Source: Alistipes dispar
GTDB lineage: Bacteria; Bacteroidota; Bacteroidia; Bacteroidales; Rikenellaceae
Assembly (NCBI RefSeq): GCF_006542685.1
Contig: NZ_AP019736.1
Span: 1,398,001 to 1,462,000, forward strand
Direction of reading: 5' to 3'
Length of the DNA: 64,000 nt
Part shown: positions 25,215-34,302 of the stretch, in pieces
How the letters are laid out: the number at the start of each line of letters is the position of its first letter
How positions within the stretch are numbered: the stretch's first letter is position 1
Notes under the pieces: generated by a model
Database searches by the model: none
Told to the model about the DNA's origin: nothing
Seen by the model: the letters and a program-made list of their open reading frames with translations, nothing else
Position numbers and translations under genes: made by a program

Positions 25215-27257
25215 ATGGCAAAAGAGTTCAAACGCTACCTCGTGACTTCGGCGCTCCCCTATGCCAACGGCCCCGTGCATATCGGCCACCTGGCGGGAGT
25301 TTACATACCTTCGGACATCTACACCCGTTACCTGCGGCTCAGGGGCTGCGACGTGCTGTCGGTCTGCGGATCGGACGAGCACGGCGTGCCCATCACCATC
25401 AAGGCCCGCAAGGAGGGCGTCACGCCGCAGCAGATCGTGGACCGTTACCACAGTCTCATCAAGCGGTCGTTCGAGGGGCTGGGCATGTCGTTCGACATCT
25501 ATTCGCGCACCTCGTCGAAGACCCATGCCGAGACCGCCTCGGCCTTTTTCCGGAAGCTCTACGACGAGGGCAAGTTCATCGAGCGGACCTCGATGCAATA
25601 CTATGACGAGGAGGCGCAGACGTTCCTCGCCGACCGTTACATCGTCGGTACGTGTCCCCGATGCGGCAACGACCGCGCCTACGGCGACCAGTGCGAGAAG
25701 TGCGGTTCGACGCTCTCGCCCGACGAGCTGATCGACCCCCGCAGCGCCGTGTCGGGATCGGTTCCCGTGAAGCGCGAGACGAAGCACTGGTACCTGCCGC
25801 TGGACCGTTACGAGGAGTTCCTCCGCCAATGGATTCTGGAGGGCCACAAGGAGTGGAAAACGAACGTTTACGGGCAGTGCAAGAGCTGGCTCGACGGCGG
25901 ACTGCAACCGCGTGCCGTGAGCCGCGACCTGGACTGGGGTATTCCCGTGCCCGTGGAGGGAGCCGAAGGAAAGGTGCTCTACGTCTGGTTCGACGCCCCG
26001 ATCGGCTATATCTCCGCCACGAAGGACCTCACGCCCGACTGGGAGAAGTACTGGAAGTCGGAGGATACGAAGATGGTGCACTTCATCGGCAAGGACAACA
26101 TCGTGTTCCACTGCATCGTCTTTCCCTCGATGCTCAAGGCGCACGGCGGCTATATCCTGCCCGAAAACGTTCCGGCGAACGAGTTCCTGAACCTCGAAGG
26201 CGACAAGATCTCGACCTCGCGCAACTGGGCCGTCTGGCTGCACGAGTACCTCGAGGAGTTCCCCGGGAAGGAGGACGTGCTGCGTTACGTGCTGTGCGCC
26301 AATGCTCCCGAGACGAAGGACAACGACTTCACGTGGAAGGATTTCCAGGCCCGCAACAACAACGAGCTGGTCGCCGTGCTGGGCAATTTCGTGAACCGTG
26401 CGCTGGTGCTCACCAGGAAGTATTGCGGCGGCCGGGTTCCGGCCTGCGGCGAGCTGACCGAATACGATCGGCAGACGATCGCCGAGGTGGCGGCGGTGAA
26501 GGGTTCGCTCGAGGGCAATATCGAGAATTACCGCTTCCGCGAGGCGCTGAAGGACGCCATGAACATCGCGCGTATCGGCAACAAATACCTGGCCGACACC
26601 GAGCCGTGGAAAGTCGTCAAGAGCGATCCGGCGCGTGTGGAGACGATTCTCAACGTCGCTTTGCAGATTACGGCCAATACGGCCATCGCCATCGAGCCGT
26701 TCATGCCCTTCTCGGCGGCGAAGATTCTCCGGATGCTCGCCGTCGGAAAGTTCGGCTGGGAGCGGCTCGGCGCCACGGACCTCATCCCTGCGGGACACGA
26801 GATCGGTGAGCCGGAGCTGCTGTTCGAGAAGATCGAGGACGACGTGATTCAGAAACAGCTCGACAAGCTGGCCGCCACGAAAGCGGCCAATCAGGCGGCT
26901 GAATCTATGCAAAATATTGAAAGTCAAAAAGATACGATTCAATTTGACGATTTTCAGAAAATGGATATCCGCGTCTCGACGATCCTCGCTGCCGAGAAGG
27001 TGGCCAAGACCAAGAAACTGCTGAAGCTGACGGTGGATACGGGACTGGACCGCCGGGTGATCGTTTCGGGAATCGCCGAACACTTCACACCCGAGGAGCT
27101 TGTCGGCAGACAGGTGCTCGTGCTGGTGAACCTGGCTCCGCGTGAACTGAAGGGAATCGTGTCGAACGGCATGATTCTCATGGCCGAAGACGCTTCGGGA
27201 AAACTGCGGCTGTTGCAGCCCGGCGAGAAGACGAACAACGGAGCTACGGTCGGATAA
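25215..27257 (+). CDS. metG: Methionyl-tRNA synthetase
   Basis: 680 residues, class I synthetase of the long bacterial form. HIGH motif in VHIGHLAG (about 22-29), zinc knuckle CPRCGN...CEKCGS (about 149-165), the KMSKS equivalent DKISTSRNW near residue 333, an anticodon-binding helical domain, and a C-terminal tRNA-binding (EMAP-II/Trbp111-like) domain from about 575, starting [15 protein letters not shown]. It charges tRNA-Met. The linker before the C-terminal domain is noticeably AT-richer than the rest of the gene (about 26905-26960). ilvE follows on the same strand after about 100 bases. Confidence 0.98.
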   Translation: MAKEFKRYLVTSALPYANGPVHIGHLAGVYIPSDIYTRYLRLRGCDVLSVCGSDEHGVPITIKARKEGVTPQQIVDRYHSLIKRSFEGLGMSFDIYSRTSSKTHAETASAFFRKLYDEGKFIERTSMQYYDEEAQTFLADRYIVGTCPRCGNDRAYGDQCEKCGSTLSPDELIDPRSAVSGSVPVKRETKHWYLPLDRYEEFLRQWILEGHKEWKTNVYGQCKSWLDGGLQPRAVSRDLDWGIPVPVEGAEGKVLYVWFDAPIGYISATKDLTPDWEKYWKSEDTKMVHFIGKDNIVFHCIVFPSMLKAHGGYILPENVPANEFLNLEGDKISTSRNWAVWLHEYLEEFPGKEDVLRYVLCANAPETKDNDFTWKDFQARNNNELVAVLGNFVNRALVLTRKYCGGRVPACGELTEYDRQTIAEVAAVKGSLEGNIENYRFREALKDAMNIARIGNKYLADTEPWKVVKSDPARVETILNVALQITANTAIAIEPFMPFSAAKILRMLAVGKFGWERLGATDLIPAGHEIGEPELLFEKIEDDVIQKQLDKLAATKAANQAAESMQNIESQKDTIQFDDFQKMDIRVSTILAAEKVAKTKKLLKLTVDTGLDRRVIVSGIAEHFTPEELVGRQVLVLVNLAPRELKGIVSNGMILMAEDASGKLRLLQPGEKTNNGATVG

Positions 27258-27359
27258 CGGATGTTTCCGGCTTTCCGGCGGCGGATGCGGCGGAAATACG
27301 TCGTTTTCGGAATGAAATTTTTTATGGAAACGGATGGTAAAACCTTAAAACCTAAAAAT

Positions 27360-28373
27360 ATGGAAACTATCGAATGGGGCGCTTTGGGCTTCGATTACAC
27401 CAAAACTGATGTCAATGCCCGTTACTCCTTCACCGGAGGAAAGTGGAGCGACATGGAGATCACGGCCGACGAGTATATCAGGATGCACATGTCGGCGTCG
27501 TGCCTGCATTACGGCATCGAGCTTTTCGAAGGATTGAAAGCCTTCCGGGGCGTGGACGGAAAGGTGCGTCTTTTCCGGGTCGAAGACAATGCGCGTCGTC
27601 TCCAGTCTTCCGCCAAGCGGCTCTGTCTGCCGGTTCCGACGGTGGAAATGGTGGTCGAAGCCTGCAAGGAGGTCGTCAGACGGAACGAGCGTTTCATTCC
27701 GCCCTACGGCACGGGAGCTTCGTTCTATCTGCGTCCCGTCATGTTCGGTACGACCGTAGGACTGGGTGTGAAACCGGCGAAGGATGCGCTGCTGATCGTT
27801 TACGGATCGCCCGTCGGGGCTTATTTCAAGACCGGAATCAAGCCGATCATGGTCGCCATCGACCGCGAACAGGACCGCGCTGCTCCACGTGGAACAGGTG
27901 ATGTAAAGGTGGGCGGTAACTATGCGGCCAGTCTGATGTCGGGTGAAAAAGCGCATGATTTGGGGTATTCGAATGTCATGTATCTGGATGCGGCCGAGCA
28001 TAAATATATCGAAGAGTGCGGCGCGGCCAACTTCTTCGGTATCAAGGACGGAAAGTATATCACGCCGAAATCTCCTTCCGTGCTGCCTTCCATTACGAAC
28101 ATGAGCCTTCGCCAAATCGCCCGGGATATGGGGCTTGAGGTCGAAGAGCGGCATATCCCGGTCGAGGAACTGGAAACTTTCGAAGAGTGCGGAGCCTGCG
28201 GAACAGCGGCTGTGATCTCCCCTATCGGTAAGATTTTCGATATGCAGACCGAAAAAGTTTATAATTACGGAACCGAAGTGGGCAAGATTTCGATGGAACT
28301 TTATACGCGTTTGCAGGATATTCAGTACGGCCGGGCTGAAGACAAACACGGTTGGTGTACGATCGTGCTTTGA
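27360..28373 (+). CDS. ilvE: Branched-chain amino-acid aminotransferase
   Basis: 337 residues from the ATG at 27360. The family begins near METIEWGALGFDY, and the in-frame ATGs upstream (27261, 27312) encode unrelated residues. The PLP lysine is Lys183 in DVKVGGNYAASL. ELFEGLKAFR and ECGAANFFGI are family landmarks. The enzyme transfers amino groups between 2-oxoglutarate and Leu, Ile or Val. A parS-like palindrome (27881-27896) lies inside the codons for APRGTG, just before the active-site lysine. The gene ends before a strong bidirectional terminator. Confidence 0.96.
   Translation: METIEWGALGFDYTKTDVNARYSFTGGKWSDMEITADEYIRMHMSASCLHYGIELFEGLKAFRGVDGKVRLFRVEDNARRLQSSAKRLCLPVPTVEMVVEACKEVVRRNERFIPPYGTGASFYLRPVMFGTTVGLGVKPAKDALLIVYGSPVGAYFKTGIKPIMVAIDREQDRAAPRGTGDVKVGGNYAASLMSGEKAHDLGYSNVMYLDAAEHKYIEECGAANFFGIKDGKYITPKSPSVLPSITNMSLRQIARDMGLEVEERHIPVEELETFEECGACGTAAVISPIGKIFDMQTEKVYNYGTEVGKISMELYTRLQDIQYGRAEDKHGWCTIVL
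27881..27896. other. parS-like site within ilvE
   Basis: TGCTCCACGTGGAACA differs at one position from the ideal palindrome TGTTCCACGTGGAACA. ParB-binding parS sites of Pseudomonas have the core GTTCCACGTGGAAC; the B. subtilis form is TGTTTCACGTGAAACA. A second copy lies 575 bases downstream. Confidence 0.65.
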
Positions 28374-28392
28374 TCGGACTGTTATTTGTAAA

Positions 28393-28427
28393 GAAAATAG
28401 GAGAACTTTTTTAGTTCTCCTATTTTC
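28393..28427. terminator. Bidirectional terminator between ilvE and mnmG
   Basis: A perfect 15-base stem (28393-28407 with 28413-28427) with a T5 loop, flanked by A-rich and T-rich arms. It reads as an intrinsic terminator on both strands, serving ilvE from the left and mnmG from the right. Confidence 0.92.
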
Positions 28428-28455
28428 TTTTAGGTGTTTTGGATGATCGGTGTAG

Positions 28456-28471
28456 TGTTCCACGTGGAACG
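28456..28471. other. parS-like site between ilvE and mnmG
   Basis: TGTTCCACGTGGAACG contains the perfect 14-base palindrome GTTCCACGTGGAAC (28457-28470). It lies in the short non-coding gap between the terminator and the mnmG stop codon, so coding constraint does not explain it. Confidence 0.75.
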
Positions 28472-28522
28472 ATTACTGCCCTATCTTTGAAAATAAAACG
28501 TATCTTCCCTGCTTTTTCTGGT

Positions 28523-30406
28523 TTACCGTCCGAATTTTACCAACAATACATTGACATCGGCCGGGGAGACACCCGGAATGCGCGATGCCTGTCCGATGGT
28601 AGCCGGCCGTATCCGGGTCAGTTTTTGACGAGCTTCGATGGTCAGCGAATTGAGCGAGTGAAAATCGAAATCCGACGGAATAGCGATATTTTCGAGGCGG
28701 TGCAGCTTTTCCGCAATGAATTTTTCCCGCTCGATGTATCCTTTGTATTTGATTTGAATTTCCGCCTCTTCGACGACTTCCGCATCCATTCCGTTCGATT
28801 CGATGAACTTTTTCAGTTTCGGCAATACCTTTTGCAGCGATTCGAACGTCACGTTGTTGCGCATCAGAATATCGTGCAGCTTTCTGCCCTGCGTCAGCGG
28901 GTCCGAACCGACCGTTTTCAGATAGCCGTTAATTTCGGCTGCTTTGACACTCTCCCCGCGGGCGAACGCTACAAGCGATTCTACGAGTGAATTTTTTTTG
29001 ACGAAATGATCGTATCTTTTCCGGGAAATCAGGCCTATTTCATACCCCAGCGGAGTGAGCCGGATATCGGCATTGTCCTGCCGGAGCAGAATCCGGTATT
29101 CGGCACGCGAGGTGAACATGCGGTACGGTTCGTCCACTCCCTTTGTCACGAGGTCGTCGATCAGTACGCCGATATAGGCTTCGTCGCGTTTCAGCACGAC
29201 CGGTTCCTTTCCCGCGAGGGCGCGGTGGGCGTTGATTCCCGCCATCAGTCCCTGAGCCGCCGCCTCTTCGTATCCTGTCGTACCGTTCACCTGTCCGGCG
29301 AAGTAGAGACCCCGGACGAGTTTCGTTTCGAGCGAGTGATGCAACTGCGTAGGCGGAAAATAATCGTATTCGATGGCATATCCGGGACGGAAGATGTGCA
29401 AATCTTCGAATCCGGTGATTTTGTGCAGCGCCTCCCACTGCACCTCCCACGGCAGCGACGACGAAAATCCGTTCAGATAGTATTCGTTGGTCGATTCCCC
29501 TTCGGGTTCGAGAAAGAGCTGATGCTGCTCCTTGTCGGCGAAGGTCCGGAGCTTGTCTTCGATCGACGGGCAGTAGCGTGGTCCGATGCCGCGGATCGTG
29601 CCGTTGAAGAGCGGCGAACGATCGAATCCGCTGCGCAGAATGGCGTGCACTTCGGGTGTCGTATAGACCAGAAAGCACGGCAGTTGATGTTTAACAGGTT
29701 GTGTATCAGGTGAAAACGAAAATTTCGACGGGTTCTCGTCACCGTATTGCGGTTCGAGGGCGTCGAAATTGATCGTGCGGGCGTCGAGTCGTGCGGGCGT
29801 CCCGGTCTTCATGCGTCCCGTCTCGAATCCCAGCCTCCGCAGGCACTCCGTGATCCCGTGCGAAGCGGCATCCCCCGCCCTGCCCCCCTCGGCGTGCGAG
29901 GCGCCGCAGTGCATCATGCCTTCGAGGAACGTGCCGGCGGTCAGCACCGCGGCCCGGCACGAGAATTCGACGCCCATGCGGGTTCTGACCCCCCGGATGC
30001 GCGGAGTTTCGGCGGAGGTGTCGAAGAGCAGCTCCGTGGCGGCGTCCTGCCAGATGTAGAGGTGGCGGGTGTTCTCCAGCGTGCGGCGCCACTCCTCCGA
30101 AAAACGGGTTTTGTCGCACTGCGCCCGGGGGCTCCACATGGCCGCACCCTTCGAACGGTTGAGCATCCGGAACTGGACGGCCGTGAGGTCGGTGATGCGT
30201 CCCGTCTCTCCTCCCAAAGCGTCTATCTCTCTGACTATCTGTCCTTTTGCTACTCCTCCGATCGCCGGGTTGCACGACATGGAGGCCATCTTGGTCATGT
30301 CCATCGTCAGCAGCAGCGTGCGCGAGCCGAGCCGTGCGGCGGCCGAGGCGGCCTCGCAGCCGGCGTGTCCGCCGCCGATGACGATGATGTCGTAATCGAG
30401 AATCAT
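28523..30406 (-). CDS. mnmG: tRNA U34 carboxymethylaminomethyl-modification enzyme MnmG (GidA)
   Basis: 627 residues. The FAD dinucleotide fold starts at once with IIVIGGGHAGCEAA (8-20). The conserved CNPAIGGVAKGQIVREID contains a catalytic-region cysteine (Cys47), and the C-terminal helical domain binds MnmE. With MnmE it installs the cmnm5 group on wobble uridine of several tRNAs. gidA genes are often close to the bacterial replication origin. The stop lies about 50 bases from a parS-like palindrome. Confidence 0.98.
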   Translation of the reverse strand: MILDYDIIVIGGGHAGCEAASAAARLGSRTLLLTMDMTKMASMSCNPAIGGVAKGQIVREIDALGGETGRITDLTAVQFRMLNRSKGAAMWSPRAQCDKTRFSEEWRRTLENTRHLYIWQDAATELLFDTSAETPRIRGVRTRMGVEFSCRAAVLTAGTFLEGMMHCGASHAEGGRAGDAASHGITECLRRLGFETGRMKTGTPARLDARTINFDALEPQYGDENPSKFSFSPDTQPVKHQLPCFLVYTTPEVHAILRSGFDRSPLFNGTIRGIGPRYCPSIEDKLRTFADKEQHQLFLEPEGESTNEYYLNGFSSSLPWEVQWEALHKITGFEDLHIFRPGYAIEYDYFPPTQLHHSLETKLVRGLYFAGQVNGTTGYEEAAAQGLMAGINAHRALAGKEPVVLKRDEAYIGVLIDDLVTKGVDEPYRMFTSRAEYRILLRQDNADIRLTPLGYEIGLISRKRYDHFVKKNSLVESLVAFARGESVKAAEINGYLKTVGSDPLTQGRKLHDILMRNNVTFESLQKVLPKLKKFIESNGMDAEVVEEAEIQIKYKGYIEREKFIAEKLHRLENIAIPSDFDFHSLNSLTIEARQKLTRIRPATIGQASRIPGVSPADVNVLLVKFGR

Positions 30407-30506
30407 CTGTTTTTCGTCTGAATGTAGGTTTTCGGATCCGTTTCGTCTGTCCGTCCGTTCCGGACGCGGGCGTCGGAGACCGGACGCACGGTGCGTCGCG
30501 GCTTGG

Positions 30507-30953
30507 TCAGGATCCGGCCGGGAGTTTTTCGTCCCAGAATTTCAGGTATTTGTCCTCCTTGCGGTGCATCTGCCGGTTGGTGCGGGGCGTCTTGTCGCCC
30601 TGGCCGCAGAGGTGCAGCACGCCGTGGACGACTACCCTGCGCATTTCGCAGAGCCGCGTGGCGCCGTATCGGCGGGCGTTGTCGGCCACGGTCTCCACGT
30701 CGATGAAGATGTCGCCCGAGACGATGCGCGTTCCCCGCCGGTCGCTGTAATCGAAGGTGATGACATCGGTGAAGTAGTCGTGTCCGAGGTATCGGCGGTT
30801 CATCTCCAGCAGCCGTGCGGCCGAGCAGAAGATGTAGTTCACGTCGCCCAGCACATATCCTTCCGCTTCGGCCACTTCGCGCAGCCACCGGGCCGTCAGG
30901 CGTTTTTGCGGGAGCCTGTACGAGCAGTCGTCGGTATAGTAGCGTACAGCCAT
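30507..30953 (-). CDS. ybeY: rRNA maturation endoribonuclease YbeY
   Basis: 148 residues from the ATG at 30953; longer in-frame starts add low-complexity residues unlike the family. The YbeY metal motif appears as HGVLHLCGQGDKT with His110, His114 and Asp120 where many proteobacterial members carry a third His. To my knowledge this His-to-Asp change is normal for Bacteroidota. It functions in 16S rRNA 3'-end processing and ribosome quality control. mnmG lies 100 bases downstream on the same strand and could share a transcript. Confidence 0.92.
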   Translation of the reverse strand: MAVRYYTDDCSYRLPQKRLTARWLREVAEAEGYVLGDVNYIFCSAARLLEMNRRYLGHDYFTDVITFDYSDRRGTRIVSGDIFIDVETVADNARRYGATRLCEMRRVVVHGVLHLCGQGDKTPRTNRQMHRKEDKYLKFWDEKLPAGS

Positions 30954-31364
30954 TCGTATCTGTTTTTTATGCGTTTTCTCCCTGTTTCGCGGGGTCGGGA
31001 ATACCCTCTCTTCTCCGCCGGGAACCGCCGTATGCGGATTCCGGATCGGCCCCGGATTCCGGCTGCGGGACGGAGACCGGGCAACCGTCGTCCCCGGCAC
31101 GGGGTTCCGCAGGTGAAGGGCTGACGCTTTCCTGCCGCCGGTTGCGGTCCTGCGAGGCGTCCGTAAGGCCGCGGCGCGGTCCCGGGAATTGTCCCGCTTC
31201 CGCCTTTCCGTCTTTTCGGAAGACCCGTCTTTCTGCCCTCCCGGAGGCTCGCCTTTCCGCCTTTCCCGGAGACCGAGCCGCCCGAAGCGCCGCCCGCATT
31301 CCGCGTCCGGCAGTCGCAGACGCGGGGTCTTCGCGCCGCGGTCTGTCGCCGGGGGAGGTCTCCC
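30954..31364. other. GC-rich gap between ybeY and the EnvC-like gene
   Basis: 411 bases with no supported gene. The plus strand is pyrimidine-rich with short repeats of CGCCTTTCCG type (about 31196-31270). A 110-codon open frame on the minus strand (30967-31299) has Arg/Ala/Gly-rich low-complexity content and no recognisable motif, so I do not call it. No convincing terminator or TAnnTTTG box was found. Confidence 0.5.
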
Positions 31365-32492
31365 CTACTTCTTGAAACAGTTCGCCGCGGACATCGTCTG
31401 CTTCGGATCGGGCGGATAGATGCCGAACACGAGGCGGTATTCGGTCTGCATCGTCTCGATGTCCACCGCCGAGCCGATGGTTCCCAAAGCCTCGTTTCTC
31501 GCCACTTTCTGGCCCTTCTCGACGCAGATCGTCCCCAGGTTGGCATAGGAGGTTATGTATTCGCCGTGCGCGACGAAAACGTCGTATTTTCCCGTAATGC
31601 GGTTGCGTTTGATTTCGACCACCTTGCCGTCGTAGATCGAGATCGCCTGCGCGCCCTTCGGCCCGGCCACCTCGGCCATGTTCCCCTTGTAGCGTTTCAC
31701 GCGGCCGCCCTGCACCGGAAGGCGCAGTCCCGAGGTCTTCGACGAGAACGAGGCGCCCTCCTTGTTGCCTTTGGTGAGTTTGCGCAGTTCGCCGATGGCC
31801 GCGTCGAGCTGCTGCTCCTGCGCGATCTTGCGTTGCAGGGCCGCTTTCTCCTTCTTCGAGAGCCGGCTGACGCTGGCCCGGGCGTTGCGCGAGTCGAGTT
31901 GCAGCCGTTCGCGCTGCGACGAGAGCCGCCGCATCGCCGAATCGAGCGACAGCTTGCGGCGCCCCAGCTCCTCCTGTTCGGTCCGCACCTGTTCGGAGAG
32001 GCTCCGGATGTCACGCAGCTTGCTTTCGCGCATCGACGCCACGGCGCGCAGGTTGGCGATCCGGCGGGCCGCGTCGGCGAAGTCGCGCGACGAGAAGATA
32101 TAGGTCAGGTAGTTGTTGTGGCGGTAGTTGCGGTAGGCTTCGCGGACCATCGCGGCGTACTGTTCCCGGTTGCGTTCGAGCGCCGCCGAGAGTCCTCCCG
32201 CGACGCTGTCCTTGCGTGCGATCTCCTCGCGCAGCAGCGACGCCTCCTTCTCGGTGGCGTCGAGCAACTGGGTCCGCGAGTCGATCTGGCGGGCCAGCCG
32301 GCGGATACGCTCCTCGGTGCTCGTGCGGCCCTGCCGGAGCTTCGAAATCTCCCGCTCCTCGGCGGCGATCCGTTTTTCGAGGGAGGCGATGATCCGCTTC
32401 TGCTCCCTGATCTGCGCGTCGTTCTGGGCCACGGCCCCGGAGACGGAGAGCGCGAGCAGGAGCGCCGCAAGGAGTTTTCGGATCGGGTTCAT
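31365..32492 (-). CDS. EnvC-like murein hydrolase activator (coiled coil plus degenerate LytM/M23 domain)
   Basis: 375 residues. Signal peptide to about residue 22 (SGAVAQ), then a long coiled coil (about 25-250, rich in E/K/R/Q heptads), then an M23/LytM domain. The LytM metal site looks incomplete: the usual H...D ligands near GxDxxxPxGTPV are replaced (VKRYKGNMAEVAGPKG), and the final HxH block reads AHGEYITSYANL. This matches EnvC-type proteins that activate amidases rather than cleave peptidoglycan. Its ATG overlaps the TPR gene stop by 4 bases (32489-32492), so the two are translationally coupled and probably act together at the envelope. Confidence 0.88.
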   Translation of the reverse strand: MNPIRKLLAALLLALSVSGAVAQNDAQIREQKRIIASLEKRIAAEEREISKLRQGRTSTEERIRRLARQIDSRTQLLDATEKEASLLREEIARKDSVAGGLSAALERNREQYAAMVREAYRNYRHNNYLTYIFSSRDFADAARRIANLRAVASMRESKLRDIRSLSEQVRTEQEELGRRKLSLDSAMRRLSSQRERLQLDSRNARASVSRLSKKEKAALQRKIAQEQQLDAAIGELRKLTKGNKEGASFSSKTSGLRLPVQGGRVKRYKGNMAEVAGPKGAQAISIYDGKVVEIKRNRITGKYDVFVAHGEYITSYANLGTICVEKGQKVARNEALGTIGSAVDIETMQTEYRLVFGIYPPDPKQTMSAANCFKK

Positions 32493-34288
32493 CGCTTTTT
32501 CGCTTCGGGTTCGGGGTTCGCCGCCTGCTGCATCCGCGGCTCGATCAGCTCGGCCGAATAGCCCTTTTCGAGCGCCTGCCGCCAATAGATTTCGGCCATG
32601 AACCGCTCGCCGAGGGCGTACAGAATGTCCCCGTAATGGGCCAGCAGGGCCGGCGAGCGTTGTCCGTCGAGCACCACGGCCCGCTGGAGGATTTTCTTGG
32701 CCTCGTCCGTGCGCCCCAGCTTGTAGAGCACCCAAGCGTAAGTGTCCAGATAGGTGGGGTTGTCGTCCTCGAGGGCCGTGACGCGGCTGGCCATCGAGAG
32801 CGCCCGCTCCAGATCCCGCCCCTCGATCGAGAGGAAGTAGGCGTAGTTGTTGAGCGCCATCGTGTTGTCCGGATCGTAGCGCAGGCTCCGGTCGTAGGCC
32901 TTGTAGCACTGTTTCATGTATTTGCGGAAGGCGGCGTCGGGTTCGGCGATTCCGAGGTCCATGCGTTCGTCCCAGTCCTCGCGCCCTTCGATGCCCTTCT
33001 GATGCCACGTGTCGCCGATCATGCCCCAGATGACGCTGCGCAGCGAGTCCGTCGCGGCGTAGTCGAGCGATTCGCGGTAGGCGTCGAGCGCCTTGTCGTA
33101 CTGTTTCGAGTAGCTCATCACATGCCCTTTCGACATGTGGAAATCCACCCTGTCGGGAAAGAGCGCCAGCGCTGCGTGCACGTATTTGTCCACCGAGTCG
33201 GGGCGTTGCAGATAGCTTTCGATGTCGATCACCGTGCGGAAGAACTTCTCGGCGGGCGGCCGGTCCGCGAGGCGGAGCTTGTAGAGCGCCAGCGCCTGCT
33301 CCAGCTCGCCCGATGCGATCAGGTGCGAGGCGTAGAGCTCCGTGACGCCCGGGTCGTCCGGGTAGCGGATGGCCAGCGTCGTGGCCAGGTCGTTGAGCTG
33401 GAAGTAGTATTCGCGGTAGAAGCGCGTGTCGGCGGTGAACTGTTCGAACCGCCGGATTTTCGTCTCGAGGGGCACTTTGTCCGAGAGGAAAATGCGGCGC
33501 GTGACGGCCAGCAGCGCGCCGTAGTCCTGCCGTTCGGCGTGGAAGTCGGCCAGCATCATGAGCGTTTCGACGTTCGTCGAGTCGATGCGCAGGGCCTCGT
33601 CGAACTCGGCCCGGGCCAGCGAATCCTTCCGGTCGGCCCCGTAGAGGGTGGCCAGCACGGCGTGGAGGCGGGCTTCATAGGGAGCCGCCTCGACCTCCCT
33701 GCGGGCCTCCTCGATGGCCCGCCCCACCTGGCCGGTGGCCAGGAGCAGCCGCCGTTTCATCTCGCCGAGCAGCGGGATGCGCCCGAAGCGCAGCTCGGCC
33801 GAATCGAGCGTGATGATGGCCTGCACGGGGGATTTCGTCTGTTCGTAGAGCGCCGCGAGGATGCGGTAGTTGTCCGGGTCTTTCGGGTTCTCGATCTGTA
33901 GCCGGCGGTAAACCTTCAGCGCCTCGTCGTAGCGGTCGGCGTAGATGAGCGCCTGCCCGTAGAACTGGTGGTACCACTTGTTCGCCGTGTCGAGCCGGTA
34001 GGCGCTGCGGGCCAGCTCCACGGCCTCGTCGGGCGAGGAGTACATGCCGTTGGCCGCCATCGCGTAATAGGCCGGGGCGAAGGAGGAGTCGCTGCGGATC
34101 GCCTCGGCGAAAAGCTTCCGGGCGCGTGCCGTGTCGCGCAGGATGGCGTTCTGCTTGATTCCTTCGGTGTAGAGCCACACGCTGCGCAGCGAGTCGGGGC
34201 ATCCGGCCGCGCCGGGCGTGCCCTTCCCGGCGACGAACGCCGAGGTGAAGAGCGTGCAGAGGGCCGTTATCGCTGTCAGGCGTTTCAT
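32489..34288 (-). CDS. Exported TPR-repeat protein
   Basis: 599 residues with an N-terminal signal peptide (about 1-20). The whole body is tetratricopeptide helices; clear units include AYYAMAANGMYSSPDEAVELA, YGQALIYADRYDEALKVYRRL and NNYAYFLSIEGRDLERALSMA, the last followed by DTYAWVLYKLGRTDEAKKIL. TPR arrays scaffold protein complexes. It is encoded between pheS (14 bases upstream) and the EnvC-like activator (4-base overlap), so a role in peptidoglycan remodelling or envelope assembly is plausible but inferred only from context. Confidence 0.88.
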   Translation of the reverse strand: MKRLTAITALCTLFTSAFVAGKGTPGAAGCPDSLRSVWLYTEGIKQNAILRDTARARKLFAEAIRSDSSFAPAYYAMAANGMYSSPDEAVELARSAYRLDTANKWYHQFYGQALIYADRYDEALKVYRRLQIENPKDPDNYRILAALYEQTKSPVQAIITLDSAELRFGRIPLLGEMKRRLLLATGQVGRAIEEARREVEAAPYEARLHAVLATLYGADRKDSLARAEFDEALRIDSTNVETLMMLADFHAERQDYGALLAVTRRIFLSDKVPLETKIRRFEQFTADTRFYREYYFQLNDLATTLAIRYPDDPGVTELYASHLIASGELEQALALYKLRLADRPPAEKFFRTVIDIESYLQRPDSVDKYVHAALALFPDRVDFHMSKGHVMSYSKQYDKALDAYRESLDYAATDSLRSVIWGMIGDTWHQKGIEGREDWDERMDLGIAEPDAAFRKYMKQCYKAYDRSLRYDPDNTMALNNYAYFLSIEGRDLERALSMASRVTALEDDNPTYLDTYAWVLYKLGRTDEAKKILQRAVVLDGQRSPALLAHYGDILYALGERFMAEIYWRQALEKGYSAELIEPRMQQAANPEPEAKKR

Positions 34289-34302
34289 GCGGGCGGAAGG
34301 TT

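Noticed and set aside
26328..26338. A third parS-like sequence TTCACGTGGAA inside metG
   Set aside because: Only the central 11 bases fit and the outer bases of the 16-base palindrome mismatch; coding sequence explains it.
27261..27359. Upstream in-frame starts for ilvE
   Set aside because: The extra residues are Arg-rich and not part of the aminotransferase family, which begins at METIEW.
30967..31299. A 110-codon minus-strand frame between ybeY and the EnvC-like gene
   Set aside because: Low-complexity Arg/Gly/Ala content, no start context, no homology I recognise, and overlapping frames of the same kind on both strands.
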